A stretch of DNA of 64,000 nucleotides. It comes from Clavelina lepadiformis (Eukaryota > Chordata > Ascidiacea > Aplousobranchia > Clavelinidae). The translations under genes and the position numbers were made by a program. Shown here in pieces: positions 13,508 to 25,942 of the stretch. A model generated the notes under the pieces. That model saw only the letters and a list, made by a program, of their open reading frames with translations, searched no databases and was not told the DNA's origin. Each line of letters begins with the position of its first letter. Within the stretch, counting starts at the first letter, position 1. The stretch spans positions 18,917,501 to 18,981,500 of the forward strand of contig NC_135245.1 in assembly GCF_947623445.1 (NCBI RefSeq), written 5' to 3'.

Positions 13508-14259
13508 ATAGGGCTGCTTTGTATTTCAAGATCGTGTTCAAATTATTTCCATTTTAAAAATATGCTTCGCTTTTGCTCTCATGCAGTTTATGCCCAGTTG
13601 CAAACTTCTTGCAACTTCTTTTACTACTGCTGTGAAAGCAGCACTTTAGATGGAAGATTTCGAAAGCTTGTTCCTGTTGTAATCTCGATTAGGGAGGAAA
13701 ATGTTTAGAAATGATGGCATTGTCCTATTGCATGTATCGCATGTATTGCAAGACTGAAGTTGAGAGGTTTTATTACGATTTAAACATTTTGGTATAAATT
13801 TAAGGCAAAGTGCCGCCATATAAGCTCTATCAACTCCTCCATCAAATCACTTTCCCTGTAAATTACTAAAGAATTACTGTATCCTGGTACTTGGGCCGCA
13901 ATATTTTACGACAAAAACCACTTTTCGGTGAAAAATGGTGGAAGTGACGACATAATTGGCGGGAAACAAGCATATAGCGTCGCCGATTTGATTATGAATC
14001 GATTGTTAGTAAACACATAAATAATAACGATAACACGATCAGATAATCGTTACGTCGTTATCGTCAAGCTGTTGTTGTCCAAAACACTTTCAAATGTTGT
14101 TCAAGATCGCTCCTGAACTTTGTTCATTTATTTGTTGTTTTTGAAGTGATTTAAATGTTTTCGTCACTTTTTGCGGTAATTTGAGGGCCAGTGCGTTGAA
14201 ATATACGAATTCTTTAAAGTCATTACCAAGCTTTTTCCGCGCATTTTGTTAGAGAAATA

Positions 14260-14680
14260 ATAAACGAGCCCGGCTGACGTCCCGCCTAATTTACCGGACG
14301 AATAAGCGGCGAGATTCCTTTTCGTACAAATCGAACAACAACAATACTCTTCCGTAATTCGTAACAGGATCGTTTGCCTCGGCACGCGCTGGATTCTTAA
14401 AAGAGCCGCGACGAGTGAAAAGCGATCGGGCGTGAAAGAACGGGACACTTTCCCACACTACGTCATCGGTGCGCGCACACACAAGACAGCGCACGAGCTC
14501 TTGCCCGTGTAACAAGACGCCGACCGCGCGTGTATGCTTTATCCCGTTGTGACTTTGCATAAACAAGCAAAGTATTGAGACCAAAACGCGCTTGATCGAT
14601 TTTCAATGGCACCAAATAATCGTCGTCGCACGAAAGTGTTTGTGACGTCGTAACTGGTCGACTGAAACGCCGGAAAATGA
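14260..14680. promoter_or_regulatory. GC-rich island, candidate distal enhancer
   Basis: A stretch clearly richer in G, C and CpG than its surroundings, with no gene. It contains a Su(H) consensus (TGTGGGAAA, minus strand, 14457-14449) and a CACGCG match on the minus strand around 14525. Two overlapping minus-strand open frames exist (14164-14448, 14291-14584), but neither shows a domain. A regulatory role is inferred from composition alone. Confidence 0.25.
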
Positions 14681-15239
14681 ATTTCCCTTAATTAGAGACA
14701 AAACTGGAAAATATTCTGTAAGAAAATTCCTATTTTGCGCTGTTGAAATCCTACTGGACATTTGAAGCCAATTTTGGAAGGTTGATTCCGAAAAGTTTTC
14801 AAAAATTTTCGAAAATATTGTCTGATTTTCAAGCTATTTAGTTGTGCTCATTCTTTATTTGTAGAAGGCAAAAACTTACCAAAATAAGACATATCAAAAG
14901 AATCTTGAGGTCGGCAAACACGAAACCACAGTTTTAATTGGGTATTTTCAACTCCGGCGGTCGACAGCAGCTTCTTTTAACTTTGTCTTCGCTTGTCATC
15001 AAGTCGCCTAAGTTTAGCTTCTGAGTAAAGCCTTCTAATCTTTGTTGCAGTTTTGGTATGACTAAGATTTAACCGATAGCGTTCCCCAAGTAACGTGCAA
15101 ATATGTTATCAGACAGCTTCCATGGCGACCGGTTCATCTAAGGTTGTTTGGAAGCGTAAAGCGCTTTTTGAGGTTGCTAGGATGTGACCTACTGTGTTTG
15201 CACGTATTTGTAGTCGGCGCTTTTGTCTGTAGGGGGAAG

Positions 15240-15665
15240 TTCATTTTGGGCGGTGTAAAGCGCCTAATCCCTTCTGGTTAATCCTATTCTCAAAGCTGGG
15301 ATGATAGGAGTTTGCTGTCCGCCGATGTCGAAACACTCCACCTGCAGGTGATATTGGGTGCACGGGGTTGGATAATGGGTTACGGTTGACGTACTCGTAA
15401 AAGAGATTAGTGCCAGTTGTTCGGAGGTCCTCGTGGTAATTTCCCATGTCCGTCGTGCTCAACGGCTCCTAAGGCACGAGTCGCTTTCGTCACGGCTGAC
15501 TTACAGAGCTTGTCTAACTCTTGGGCCAGGTTCAGGTGCACGCGTGACCTGGACAGCGCGGTTTCCACCAGGACTCTGAATGACCAACTTCCATACAACA
15601 TTCGTCTGTTGGAGCATAGAACGAGACCCAACCAAGACCGAAAGACTCGACATGTAGACAAATAG
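15240..15665. other. Unrecognised stretch open on both strands
   Basis: Plus-strand frame 15417-15665 and minus-strand frames 15661-15407 and 15462-15241 are all open, in sequence richer in G and C than the flanks. The minus frames overlap in different phases, so a single intact gene is not evident. No domain was recognised. It may be a decayed coding exon or a conserved non-coding block. Confidence 0.2.
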
Positions 15666-17370
15666 CGTTGAGTCCTTTGTACATAACTTGCAATGAACCT
15701 TACGATGATCTATCGCCTTTTCTTAAACGTGCCCGGTATGAAGACCTACAATGGAAAATTTCACCTTTAGGACTCGGCTGGAAACTGCCAGATAAATTTT
15801 TCGATTTGAATTTCGTGCTGTTTTGGCAGAAATTCCTGAGTTTTGTTTCGCTGCTTCATAATTGAATTTTCAGGGTTGTTTCCAAAAACCACCGAAGATG
15901 ATTTGTTTATCGGATTTCTGTTTGGCTTTAAATCGAAATTGAAAATCCCAGCCTGAAGTTGGTCACCGGCTCCAAGGTTACTTATTCAAAACACGATTTC
16001 GGTAACCAGTTGTGTGATATCCTATTTAATTTTTTACTTATATGATAAAGATGGGTACATGCTACTGTTATTTTACTTTCACCGTTTACTTATTCGTACA
16101 TGAGGTTTGTTATCAACAGTGAATACGCAGCCAAAGACGTTTCCAGGGAACTTGAAACCAAATTCGCGCCAGTAACTAAAAACATCTGTGAAGGTAATCA
16201 AACGTTTTGCTTCGGGAAGCGTTGACTCCCAAGCAAGTTGTACTGTGAGTCACAGATACTGGTGCGTTCAGCTAACAAGCCAAATAACTTATATTAGTTC
16301 CCAGTGGCTACATTCACATTGTTCAACAACGACCAATGAAACTTGGTCGAAAAATGGCAACGATTATCCAAGTATGTGTAACCTAATATTAAAATATTTT
16401 CAACGTCGATTAAGTCAAATTAACTGTAGCGCGGCCGTTTGAGACTCAGCTATTTCTTCCTGTAATTCTGGAATGCGCTCAATTAACCCAAATGACCCAA
16501 AGAAACCTGGCCCGGTGGCGACCAAAAGTTTGTTTAAAAGAAAAGAGCGCTCGCGACATGAACGGGCACGGGCCGTGTGAAATCTTATCACTGTTCGTGA
16601 ATGAAAAGTAATTTCTGTCCTCCGAGTAGTGCGCGACGTGCTGTTAGGTTATCTAATACTACATGAAGGGCTTGTTGGACAGTTCACACGCTCCTGCTAC
16701 AACACAGCACTTTACTTAAGGCTTTTACTCCGATACCCTATACTTTACATAGCTAGATAAGGGACCTTCGCTGTGTGGGAAAGGAATGTGTAATCCGCGA
16801 TCAAGACGGCGACTTCCATTTCATTACTTTCATATTATCATGAAGCCCCAACTACCAGTTTTACGTTATTATGACCACAAAGTTGGCCGCTGTGAAAATT
16901 TTCTCCTCTCAAACCGTTAGTTATTAATGTCACAGAGTAGAAGTTTTGACCAAGCGTTTCTAAGCTGCAACTGATGTCTCTTATAAAAGCTAACATTGCA
17001 AAGAAGTGGTGAAGTTTAGTGAAGTGAAGTCATTTTACGAATAGTATAGATAGACATTAGAAGACATTTCCTTAAAACTCATATAAAAAGTAGAAATGGA
17101 CCCTGAAACTTTTTATTAAAAGATGGCCAAAAAGTTGATCAATAAGAATACTGTCAGTTGTAGATTCTTTGTTTTATCGTTATACTTGTTCCTTGGCTGC
17201 CACCTAGTGTGACTTGTTATTAGCGTTCACCCTTTTGCTCAAAATCTTCCATTTTATCCGATTTAAGTTGTCTATTTAAAGATATTTTGCTGTGTTCGTA
17301 TATATTCAATAAGTTGAATGACAAAGAGCGTATGAAACAGACTGTATAATAAGTAGAGACTGAAATGTGT
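15666..17370. other. Intergenic sequence 3' of MDGA
   Basis: No gene seen. A minus-strand AATAAA at 17117-17112 lies about 250 bases beyond the inferred last MDGA stop codon and is a good candidate polyadenylation signal. A Su(H) consensus match lies at 16774-16782 on the plus strand. Confidence 0.4.
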
Positions 17371-20300
17371 CTAGTATAAGAAAAACCTAAATAAAACAAA
17401 ACTGTAAAAAAAGTAAGTTAATGCATTTAAACATGAAAACAACCCATGATGATGTATGGATGGCCCTTTGCCTCTGCCTTGCGCCGTAACTATCTTGGAA
17501 ACTGAAACACAATACACAAAGACATCGGTTACACACTGACATGAAAGCGGCCTGCGTACTGCCCACAGAATATTGACAACTTAATGATGCGGTAATTTTC
17601 AGGATGAAAAATTAGTTTCCTGATTTCGATGAACATTTTTCACTTGTCGATATTGTTGTTATAAAAGATTAAGCTTCACCGGTGGTTGTCACTGGAAGAT
17701 GATTTGTGCAGCCTTGACTTGATTCCAGTACGATGTCATCTATTGCTATGTCGCCCTGGTAACCACGCTTCCTCGTGATCGTGGCTTCAAACACAATCTG
17801 GTCAGCCGATGGATATCAGAGTTAACTAAGTTTATATCTATATGTTCTAAGTCTATAGGTCAAACGTGTGCAAATGGTGTTGGTATTAGGTCGATTTTTT
17901 TGGACAAGTTATGCAATTAGCAACTAGCCTGGTAGGTTGCCAGCGGGGTTATTTCGAAAAAAGCCCGCTTCCATCCTTTCCCCTGGTTTCCTTCCTTTCT
18001 CCAAAGCTCTTCCTCGACACCGGTTTGACCCAACTTTGTCAACACTCGTAATCTACCTGGATTTAAAAGTAGCTTTTTCGTGAAGATTAACTTCAGTTTT
18101 CTCAGACTGATATTATAATAACAAGAAGACACGCTGTTCCTAATTCTGTCATTTGATCTCGTAATTTCAGTATCGAAGACTACAGTGAACACACAAAAAA
18201 TTAAGTACTGTTAGAAAATATGCATCTACGTTTCTACCCAAACTGGTTGGCCGTAACATGCCAACATCGCTAAATTACACCGTGATATACTATTTCAGTG
18301 ACGTACGCGAACAGGATATACATAGGATGAATATGAATGTTTTTTGAAACTTTTGCATGGTTAAACATCATCCTTACGGTACGTGTATAGCTTGCTAAGT
18401 TGTCCGACTTCATTTCCAAAACAGCCGGTAATACGTTAGCATAAAACAGGGATGCTTGTGAAGTTGAACAAAGTACAATATTTAGAAGTAAGTAGGAAAA
18501 AATATCCTAAAAGATGTTGTTCAGAACCAACAAGCGCGAGACCTTTTCTACAAGTGAAAGCTTATGTCAAACCTACCTATGTGTCTTCCCATCATGTGGT
18601 AGAAGAATGTCAGGCAGGTCGACTTTAAAGGATCGTAAGAGAAGAGTGGGCTAATCAAGCGAGCTTTGTCACCAGGCTTTTTGTAGGAAGAATCAATAAA
18701 CGCGTAGCCGGCTGAAAATAAAAAAATGACCTGTTGTCAAAAGCCAGATAAAAAGCAAGTGAAAACTATAGACTCGGTGACTTAGGCGATTCGTAGAGTT
18801 GTTGACATTCGACCTTCCTTGATTGCAAGAGTTTTGTCTTTGTCCGGTCCGGTGCCTGGCGTTCGGATTCTGTAGGAATCATCGTTGAACTGCCACTTTA
18901 AGGATCCATTGACCTGTGGCAGCCAGCCACATTTGTCGTCCATTTCGAATGTGCAATAAAACTCCTGGTTTACTATACATAGAAATCACAATGTCTGGCA
19001 TTTAGCGGCGTTTGTGGTTCACGAATATATACAAAAAAATATACAGAGAATCAACTCACCTACAGCTGGAACAGTTGGCGACGCTAAAAACATGATGTAA
19101 TCGTTTACATTTGGTTATAACTTTATCACGCCCAGTACAGTAGAAATGAGATATTTAACATTGAGAGCATTAACGCTAGGTCCAGTTATATTCGTGGCCT
19201 TCACTTAAAGCGCACTAGTGGCTTGAATTTTAGGGGTCAAATAATTAATCAATAAAATGCAAGAAAGTTTTATAAAAATTAATACTCTGTTATATCATAC
19301 TCTGTTCAGTGATTGTGAAAAATCGTGTTGAAGGATCTCCTCTTGCATAATCTGTTATCGCTTGCACTTTTACTTCATATTTTCCTTCATGTAGTTTGTC
19401 GAAAACGTAGGATACTTTTTCGCCGTACCCTACACCGCCTGTTAAGCAAAGTTTTGTGTAAGCTGTGAATTTTGTTGGTTAATTTGGAAAATAGAAGACA
19501 GTCAGGTACCAGAAAATTGATTTCTTACCAGGTGTGCTTTTTTCGATATTCTTTTCCCACTTGCTGGCGCCATACCTTCGCCACTGTATTCTGCAAAAAA
19601 AGTATTAGCATTAAAAATAGTATATATGCACAAAAAAGTATAAAAAAAGTACTTTTCTTTTCCATTTCAATATTTATCATGATTGATGTTGTCTGAACCG
19701 TGTTAACTAAATTTTCGCGGTACACCTGAAGAAACAAGCTTATGCTTGCGAAAGCTCATGTCGAAAAATATAAAGTTAACTTTCAGAATGCCAAACTATA
19801 TCCTGTTTATTAATTAATGTTTATCATATTGCTGTTAGACTAGATTGAAGATCCTTGCCATCCACGGTAAGAATTTATTAGGTGTGCGTATATATTAGAC
19901 CAGTGGTTCTCAACCGGTGGTCCGCGGACCCCTGGGGGTCCGCGAAACGTTTTCAGTTGGTCCGTGAGAACTTCGAAATTTGCAACATAAAGTACAGTAC
20001 GAGTTTTTAAAAAATTTTTGCTGTTTATCATTGCTTTTTGAAATAGGCTTGAACATTTGCTTAATTGCCTATTGTGATGGGACAATACAAAAGCTTATTG
20101 AGATTTATCACCCGTAGGGAAGGCCTATTGTGATGCACTAGATTGCGGATTATACGAGAAGACAGCTGGATACAGTGATTTTAAGTAAAAATATCCGCAT
20201 AGTTTGATGTTATTTTGAACGAATAGCGCAGTTGTGCACCAAGACTATTAAGTAAAACTAAGCAAAGAAACATTTAAGTGCAGTCTCAGAACCCTTAGTT

Positions 20301-23300
20301 TGCTTAAACTTCAGGGGTCCGCCACTGCTTTGACAGCAGCAAAAGGGGTCCGCCAAGATCAGAAGGTTGAGAACCACTGTATTAGACGTTTCCACTAAGC
20401 TACAAATACCTGTATTTACGGATTTGGTCTGTGCTCTGCGGCTGCTTTTGCGTCCACATCAAAGTGAAACGGTAGAACAAGTCTTTTCCTTTCGAAGAAA
20501 TCTCGGCATCATTGGTGAGATAATCATTGTAGAGAAACTCGGGCGGATAAGGTTTGTTGATAAAGTTAATCGAGCAGTTGCTTGTACCCAGCGGGTCTTT
20601 TACCACGCAGGTATACCTTCCGTAGTCGCTACCGTTAATCTGATATATCTCGTACTTAGATTGCCACGATGACGAACTACCTAGTTCGTCTGATGAACTG
20701 CCGTTAAGTCCCTTGAACCATGTGAATGTGCTGCGTTCGTAAAGGCGTATGAATTGGAATTTCGTTTGACCGATTCCATTTTTTATTACAGAAGAAAAAT
20801 GTTAAACTTTAAATAAAAACAGTCTAAGCCAAAAGTTACTGTAATATTATTAAAAACTGACACCAGGTTTAAGTAATTCCGTTGAAAAGGTTAGTATGTT
20901 TGCAACCTTGTACAAATCATTAATCACAGGATACCTAACTCGTCCTTCCGCGGTGCTACATGTGAAACTAGCCCGGCTTCCAAGAGGTTTACGAATTTCT
21001 ACGTTTTGTTGTTCAACTGTAGGAGGATCTGTTTGATTGAGCAAATAACAACCTCCCATCAAAACATCAAACATAATCTTACTTTCACAGAACACCGATT
21101 TCAAAATCCTGCGGTATCTTTGAAGTTATTTTGTAAAAATAATCTTCCTTATCTTAGCAAAAATATTACTTGTAATTACTTTAGACATTTTAGTCGTTGT
21201 TTGGCAAAGTCTTAAAGCCGCTTACATTGTACAATTAAATTTACAAAAGCGTCCGTCTGTTGTTTAGCTAACTTGCTGAACCCGTTGTAGCGAACCGCCG
21301 AGCAAATATAGATGCCCGCGTCATTCCGGTTTACATTGGTTATCCTCAGTGTGCCGGACTGAAAAAAAAATCAATGTAAAATAATGTAATCTTTGAATTA
21401 AGAGCTTCCATCAACGCTGTCTGAGAGAGAATATGTAAAATGTTAGTTATACGTCTTGGATGCCTAAATCTCAATAAAAGCTCAAAGTTTGACATTTGTG
21501 CGATCCTCATACACACACCTAAGACAAATAGACAAGTAATATACTTTGGTTACGACGTTGGATTCGCCACTGGGCATAGTAAGATTGTCAGCTCGAAAAA
21601 ATCTTATCATGGATTGGTAGCCATCAGCTTTGCACCGCAAGGTGGCAGTGCTGCCTTCTAGCACGATGACGTCACGTTCTATGGTGCTTATCTTTGGAGG
21701 TTCTTTGAAAAGAAAAGCTTCTTAGTTGCTATTGTCGTTTATTGAAAATAAACTTTAAAATATGTAATAAAACGCCTAAACTGTACACGATAAATACAGA
21801 TGCATAGACCTATCCATATAACCTACTGGGTATGGTAATTAGGTCTGTAGGACCATAAATTTCGGATTGGGGCTTTGAAATCAATGTTTTAAGAATTCAA
21901 GCTTCAAACAATGTGTACTTTTGTTCAAGCGATATTTCTACCCATTTCCGGAAACAATCAGAATTGCGTTTATCTTATAATAAAAATCCGGTTTATTATA
22001 CTGGCTGGTATATTTGTCCACTTACAAGCTCGTTTTGTAAAGGTCGTCTTTCTTATTTTGTATGGCCAAGGCGTAAATAGACAAAAATTTAACTTAAAAC
22101 TTAATATTTTTAAAGAACATAACTATATTTGTTAAAAGTATTAGCTGATATTTTTTGTATTCAAGATCAAAATTGCTCTTTCTCAAATTGATTAAACTAC
22201 CACAGTGCCTTGTGTTCAATCCCATTAAGAAATGTTGACTTAATATGCGTGGCTTGAACTAACGTGGCATGAAAGGAGGATTACTTCAACGATGACTGAT
22301 TGAATTTACTGATTACGAGGATATTTTTTAGTATTAAATTCATCATACGGTGTTGTTGAACATTAAAATATGTTTTACACGATTTCTTCAAAACTGAAAC
22401 GAGTTACTTAGCTTCTCTGAGTGACTTTTACAACAAAATGGTCTTGGTGCTCTACCGCATGGTGTCGCGTTTATTAATCGTTTGTCTAAGGTTGTTCTGC
22501 AAAGAAATTTAAAGGCTTTTATACTCTTTGTTGTTTCATTGGGAAGTTAATTTCATTTTGGAACTTCACCGACTTTAGCTGACTCATTCATGGAAATTGC
22601 TTAGTCCGTTATGGTTAGGATTGTGCAAAAAGTCATCTATTTTTAAAGCAGAAATGCATTTACCAATTTCACGGGTGACCATGAAGCTCGCGGAAACGTT
22701 CTTCGATGTCATGTCTCCGTCCAACTTTGCCGAACATTCGTAAATGCCATAATCATTCTCCCTCAGAGACCGAATTTCAAGTTGGCTGCGGAAAAATTTT
22801 GTTTTTTGGCTTTGCCAGTAGGCCGTGTTCTGTTAGTAGTATTTGAGCATGCTCGAGTCAACTGGAGTCTGGGGTTTTCAAGTGCAATGTGTCAAAGAAT
22901 TATACTCAAACGGGTAAAAGCGTTTTCAATATTCATGCACTCAAGATGTTCAACGTACAGCACATTAAGTGATCACCGAGAATTTGCATCAACCATTCAA
23001 AGAATTACCTGGACATTGCCGGAAACTTAAATCCCCCAACAACCTTCACGTTATTCGATGAATCAATTGATAAGTTGTTGCTCAAGGACGTAACAATGGG
23101 TTCCCTTTGACCTCGATTGTCCTTAAAATGAAAATCTAGATGCTTGCTTTTAACAAAGACAGTTTTTAAAGATAGAAAACTTACTCGTTTGAACCAGAAA
23201 TAACGAAGCTCCGAACTCGGTGCTGCGTCGGCAAAACACGTCAGTGTGACGTCAGTCTGCACTGCCAGTGTTCTCGTCTCTTCAGTTGGATCCGGGGTAA

Positions 23301-25942
23301 GCCAGTACGTCATGGCTGTCAGGCCTACAGCATGGTATTCGGTTCAGTAAAAAACTTTCAAAGTTCTCTGAAGGATTCAATGTGCCCGCTACTGATGATA
23401 TCTTTCGTGTTTAATCAAGTTGTGTTATTTTTCTTACGTCTCACTATTACTGTGTTTGAAATGCATTTGGCAGATTCGAAGCGGTTGTATCCACAGCAGA
23501 TGTACTGACCGCTATCATCAGTCGTCACTTTGGCAATGGTCAAGACACTGTGAATACAAAAAACAACGAGCAACTCATTGAAGTTCGATTGTTTTATTAA
23601 TGCTTAGTTCATATTTTGCTAGCTTTGTTTCTCATTGCTCACCCGTCGTTGATTTTGGTTCTGTTCGATAGTTTCATATTGTTGTCTCTTCGCCAGACCA
23701 TTTTCGGAGTAGGTGTCCCTGCGGTCACATTGCAGATTACATCAACATCATCTCCCTGGTTTACGACGATCTGTTTGGGTGTGACCCTTGCAAGTTTTGT
23801 GCTCTCTGGAAGGAAAGTGTGCCTTGTTAAGCTTGTTCCATAAACGGCCGACATCTTGGTCTTCTCTGTAATCTAGGGCTATTGCAGCCTCTAAATGTAC
23901 GTGACGATATTTAAAAATGTTGTAGATGCAACACATACCGATGTCAAGCGTGTAGTTGAAACTTTCGGCAGTGTACACGTTGTATCCTTTCTTGTTGTAA
24001 GCCCTACACTCATAACTGCCAACATTAGATGGGGTCCGTTCTAGAATTAACTTCGACGAGGACACACTTGTAACATCGCTTTTGCGAGTAACAGTAGCTA
24101 AATGTATTTTACACTTATGAGTAAATTCTACTTTGCATCTAATAGCGCATGTGTGTGTTGATTATATTATTATTGCATATATAATAATACGATTGCAGTA
24201 TAACAAGCCAGTCGAGAAAAGTTTGGTTTGAAATGGTTAATTTCATCCAAAGATGTTTTCAAACATTTTATTGAAACCCTTGACGAAATCAAAATGACTC
24301 CAATCGGGCTTAAATTTACCCTCCGGATAGATCCTTGCTCCATTTCTTCTCCAAACAAAATATGCCCGAGGAATGCTCTTCACTTCACACAGAATGGAGA
24401 TGTTGTTCTTGAAACCACTTCTTACCTTGAGTACAGGACGATCCAAGTCTGTAATTACAATGAATAGGAAACTCTTTTTATTTTTTATGCCAAGTCGAAT
24501 GGTTCTTTTATCTATTAATTACTTTTGGAATGTGGACCTGTTAAAACTGTAAAACTGTTAAAAATCCTGTGAAGATTTCTTATTTTATATATTTCCACAT
24601 CGTCAATTTCAATAACGCAGCTGTACCATGTTGATATATTCTATGTTAAACCTACAGGCGACGACAATCTTCTTGGACACTTTGTAAGGAGAGCGGATTC
24701 CGTTGTCGGCTTCACAATAGACACGACCTCGTTGTTTTCTTGTGATATTAGAAATGGTCAAATTTGATGCAGATCCGGACGTGATTACGTTTAAGTCATT
24801 CCTTTATGATAAAAATGTAAAACATAGGTTAATGGAAAGGAAAGAGCTTAGTCAAACGAATAATGCGAACAAACATTGCCATTAAAACACAAAAAATGCA
24901 CCTTAGAATATTCTGATATTAGCCGTAAAGTTTAACTCTATATACAATTCGCAAATAAGCGCGTTTTATTCCTTATCAAAAAGTATAAAAACAAATAATT
25001 TCTTCAAACAATGCCTGTTGCTCGAGTCACAAAATATGCCGGGGAAATTCCCTCCAAACCACTAAAAAAGAGATCAACAGAACCCCACATTTGCCCCACC
25101 TGACCAAGCGTGACCCTGTGATTGACCACCTGAGGCTGGGTCGTGGATGGCCGGCCCCTTCACACGTCAACCGGACCTCTCCTCCTTCGTTTATGACGTA
25201 ATTGTTACTCCCACCAGGGGATATCCTTGCTGATGGTGCTTCTAATGAAAATGAAAATGACAATTAAAAGTGATGTTAACTTTTACGACGGCAGGTTAAA
25301 GCCTTTACCATCCCCTGGGCGACAATAATTTCAAATATCGACAGGTTGTATATATTGGCATCGATTATGTATGGGTTTGGGATTATTAAGATTAACGTGT
25401 CTTACCAACGGTTTTGGTAATTGAAAGTTGCAATATATCACTAACGGCGATACAGGAGAAAATCAATACCGAGATAGGCTACCCCGGTCATGCTTAAAGT
25501 GGGTATTGGAGACTTAGCTACTTTACAAGTCGGTGAGTGCTTTGCGCTTTTATTCCCAAGGGTCCAACTTACTTCCGTGTTTCACAGAAGCCTAATCTTA
25601 AAACACAAGTTAAACTTTTAAAAGTACTTTTTTTTCAATAAATCGTGTCCAACTCATGACAGAATCGCGGATTTCGGCGTAGTACTAGACAGGGTATATG
25701 TCATACCGTTGACATTTCGAACATGCCTTGAAGGCTTCACAACAAGGAATTATAGTACCTGCCTTTATCATTTCAAAGCGGCTGAATAAAATTTGTTAAA
25801 AATACTTAGATAACACAACTGACTTTATATTGTAAATCGACTTCTTACTGTACGATGAAGGTGCTCTTGCGAATCTTTGTAACTCCGCGAAACTGACCGA
25901 AATAGAAATTAATAAAAGAACTTTGACAAGAGCAGTACACAT
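17371..25942 (-). CDS. MDGA: MDGA-type neural adhesion protein (6 Ig, FnIII, MAM, GPI tail)
   Basis: Exons: 25942-25849 (signal peptide MCTALVKVLLLISISVSFA), 25241-25100, 24801-24656, 24448-24320, 24097-23939, 23805-23643, 23547-23438, 23324-23185, 23121-23009, 22785-22664, 21702-21545, 21358-21226, 21028-20935, 20730-20410, 19738-19653, 19590-19529, about 19462-19301, 19083-19060, 18972-18814, 18711-18577, 18056-17929, 17797-17680, and an alternative last exon 17501-17371. They encode six Ig domains (exons 2-14), one FnIII (from YPPEF and LMWTQ onward), and a MAM domain (CTFEMDDKCGW, KPGDKARLISP, GNQGKGW, GYQGDIAIDDI). This order and length (about 1,000 residues) are those of vertebrate MDGA1/2, cell-surface proteins that bind neuroligins. 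Reading past 17680 gives a stop at 17671-17669; splicing there to 17501 instead adds a hydrophobic tail typical of GPI signals. The exon 15-17 joints in FnIII do not all keep phase in my model, so one boundary there is wrong or a base differs. Confidence 0.92.
19901..20379. mobile_element. hAT-like non-autonomous element in an MDGA intron
   Basis: 479 bp with terminal inverted repeats beginning CAGTGGTTCTCAACC and ending in the exact complement, flanked by the 8-bp duplication TATTAGAC (19893-19900 and 20380-20387). The ends and duplication length are hAT hallmarks. No transposase is encoded. It lies in the intron between the MDGA exons ending at 20410 and starting at 19738. Confidence 0.9.

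Noticed and set aside
15417-15665. Tektin-like pattern (RLLEHRTRPN) in the plus frame
   Set aside because: Only a few residues resemble the tektin RLExRTxRPN motif; the rest does not align and no neighbouring tektin exon was found.
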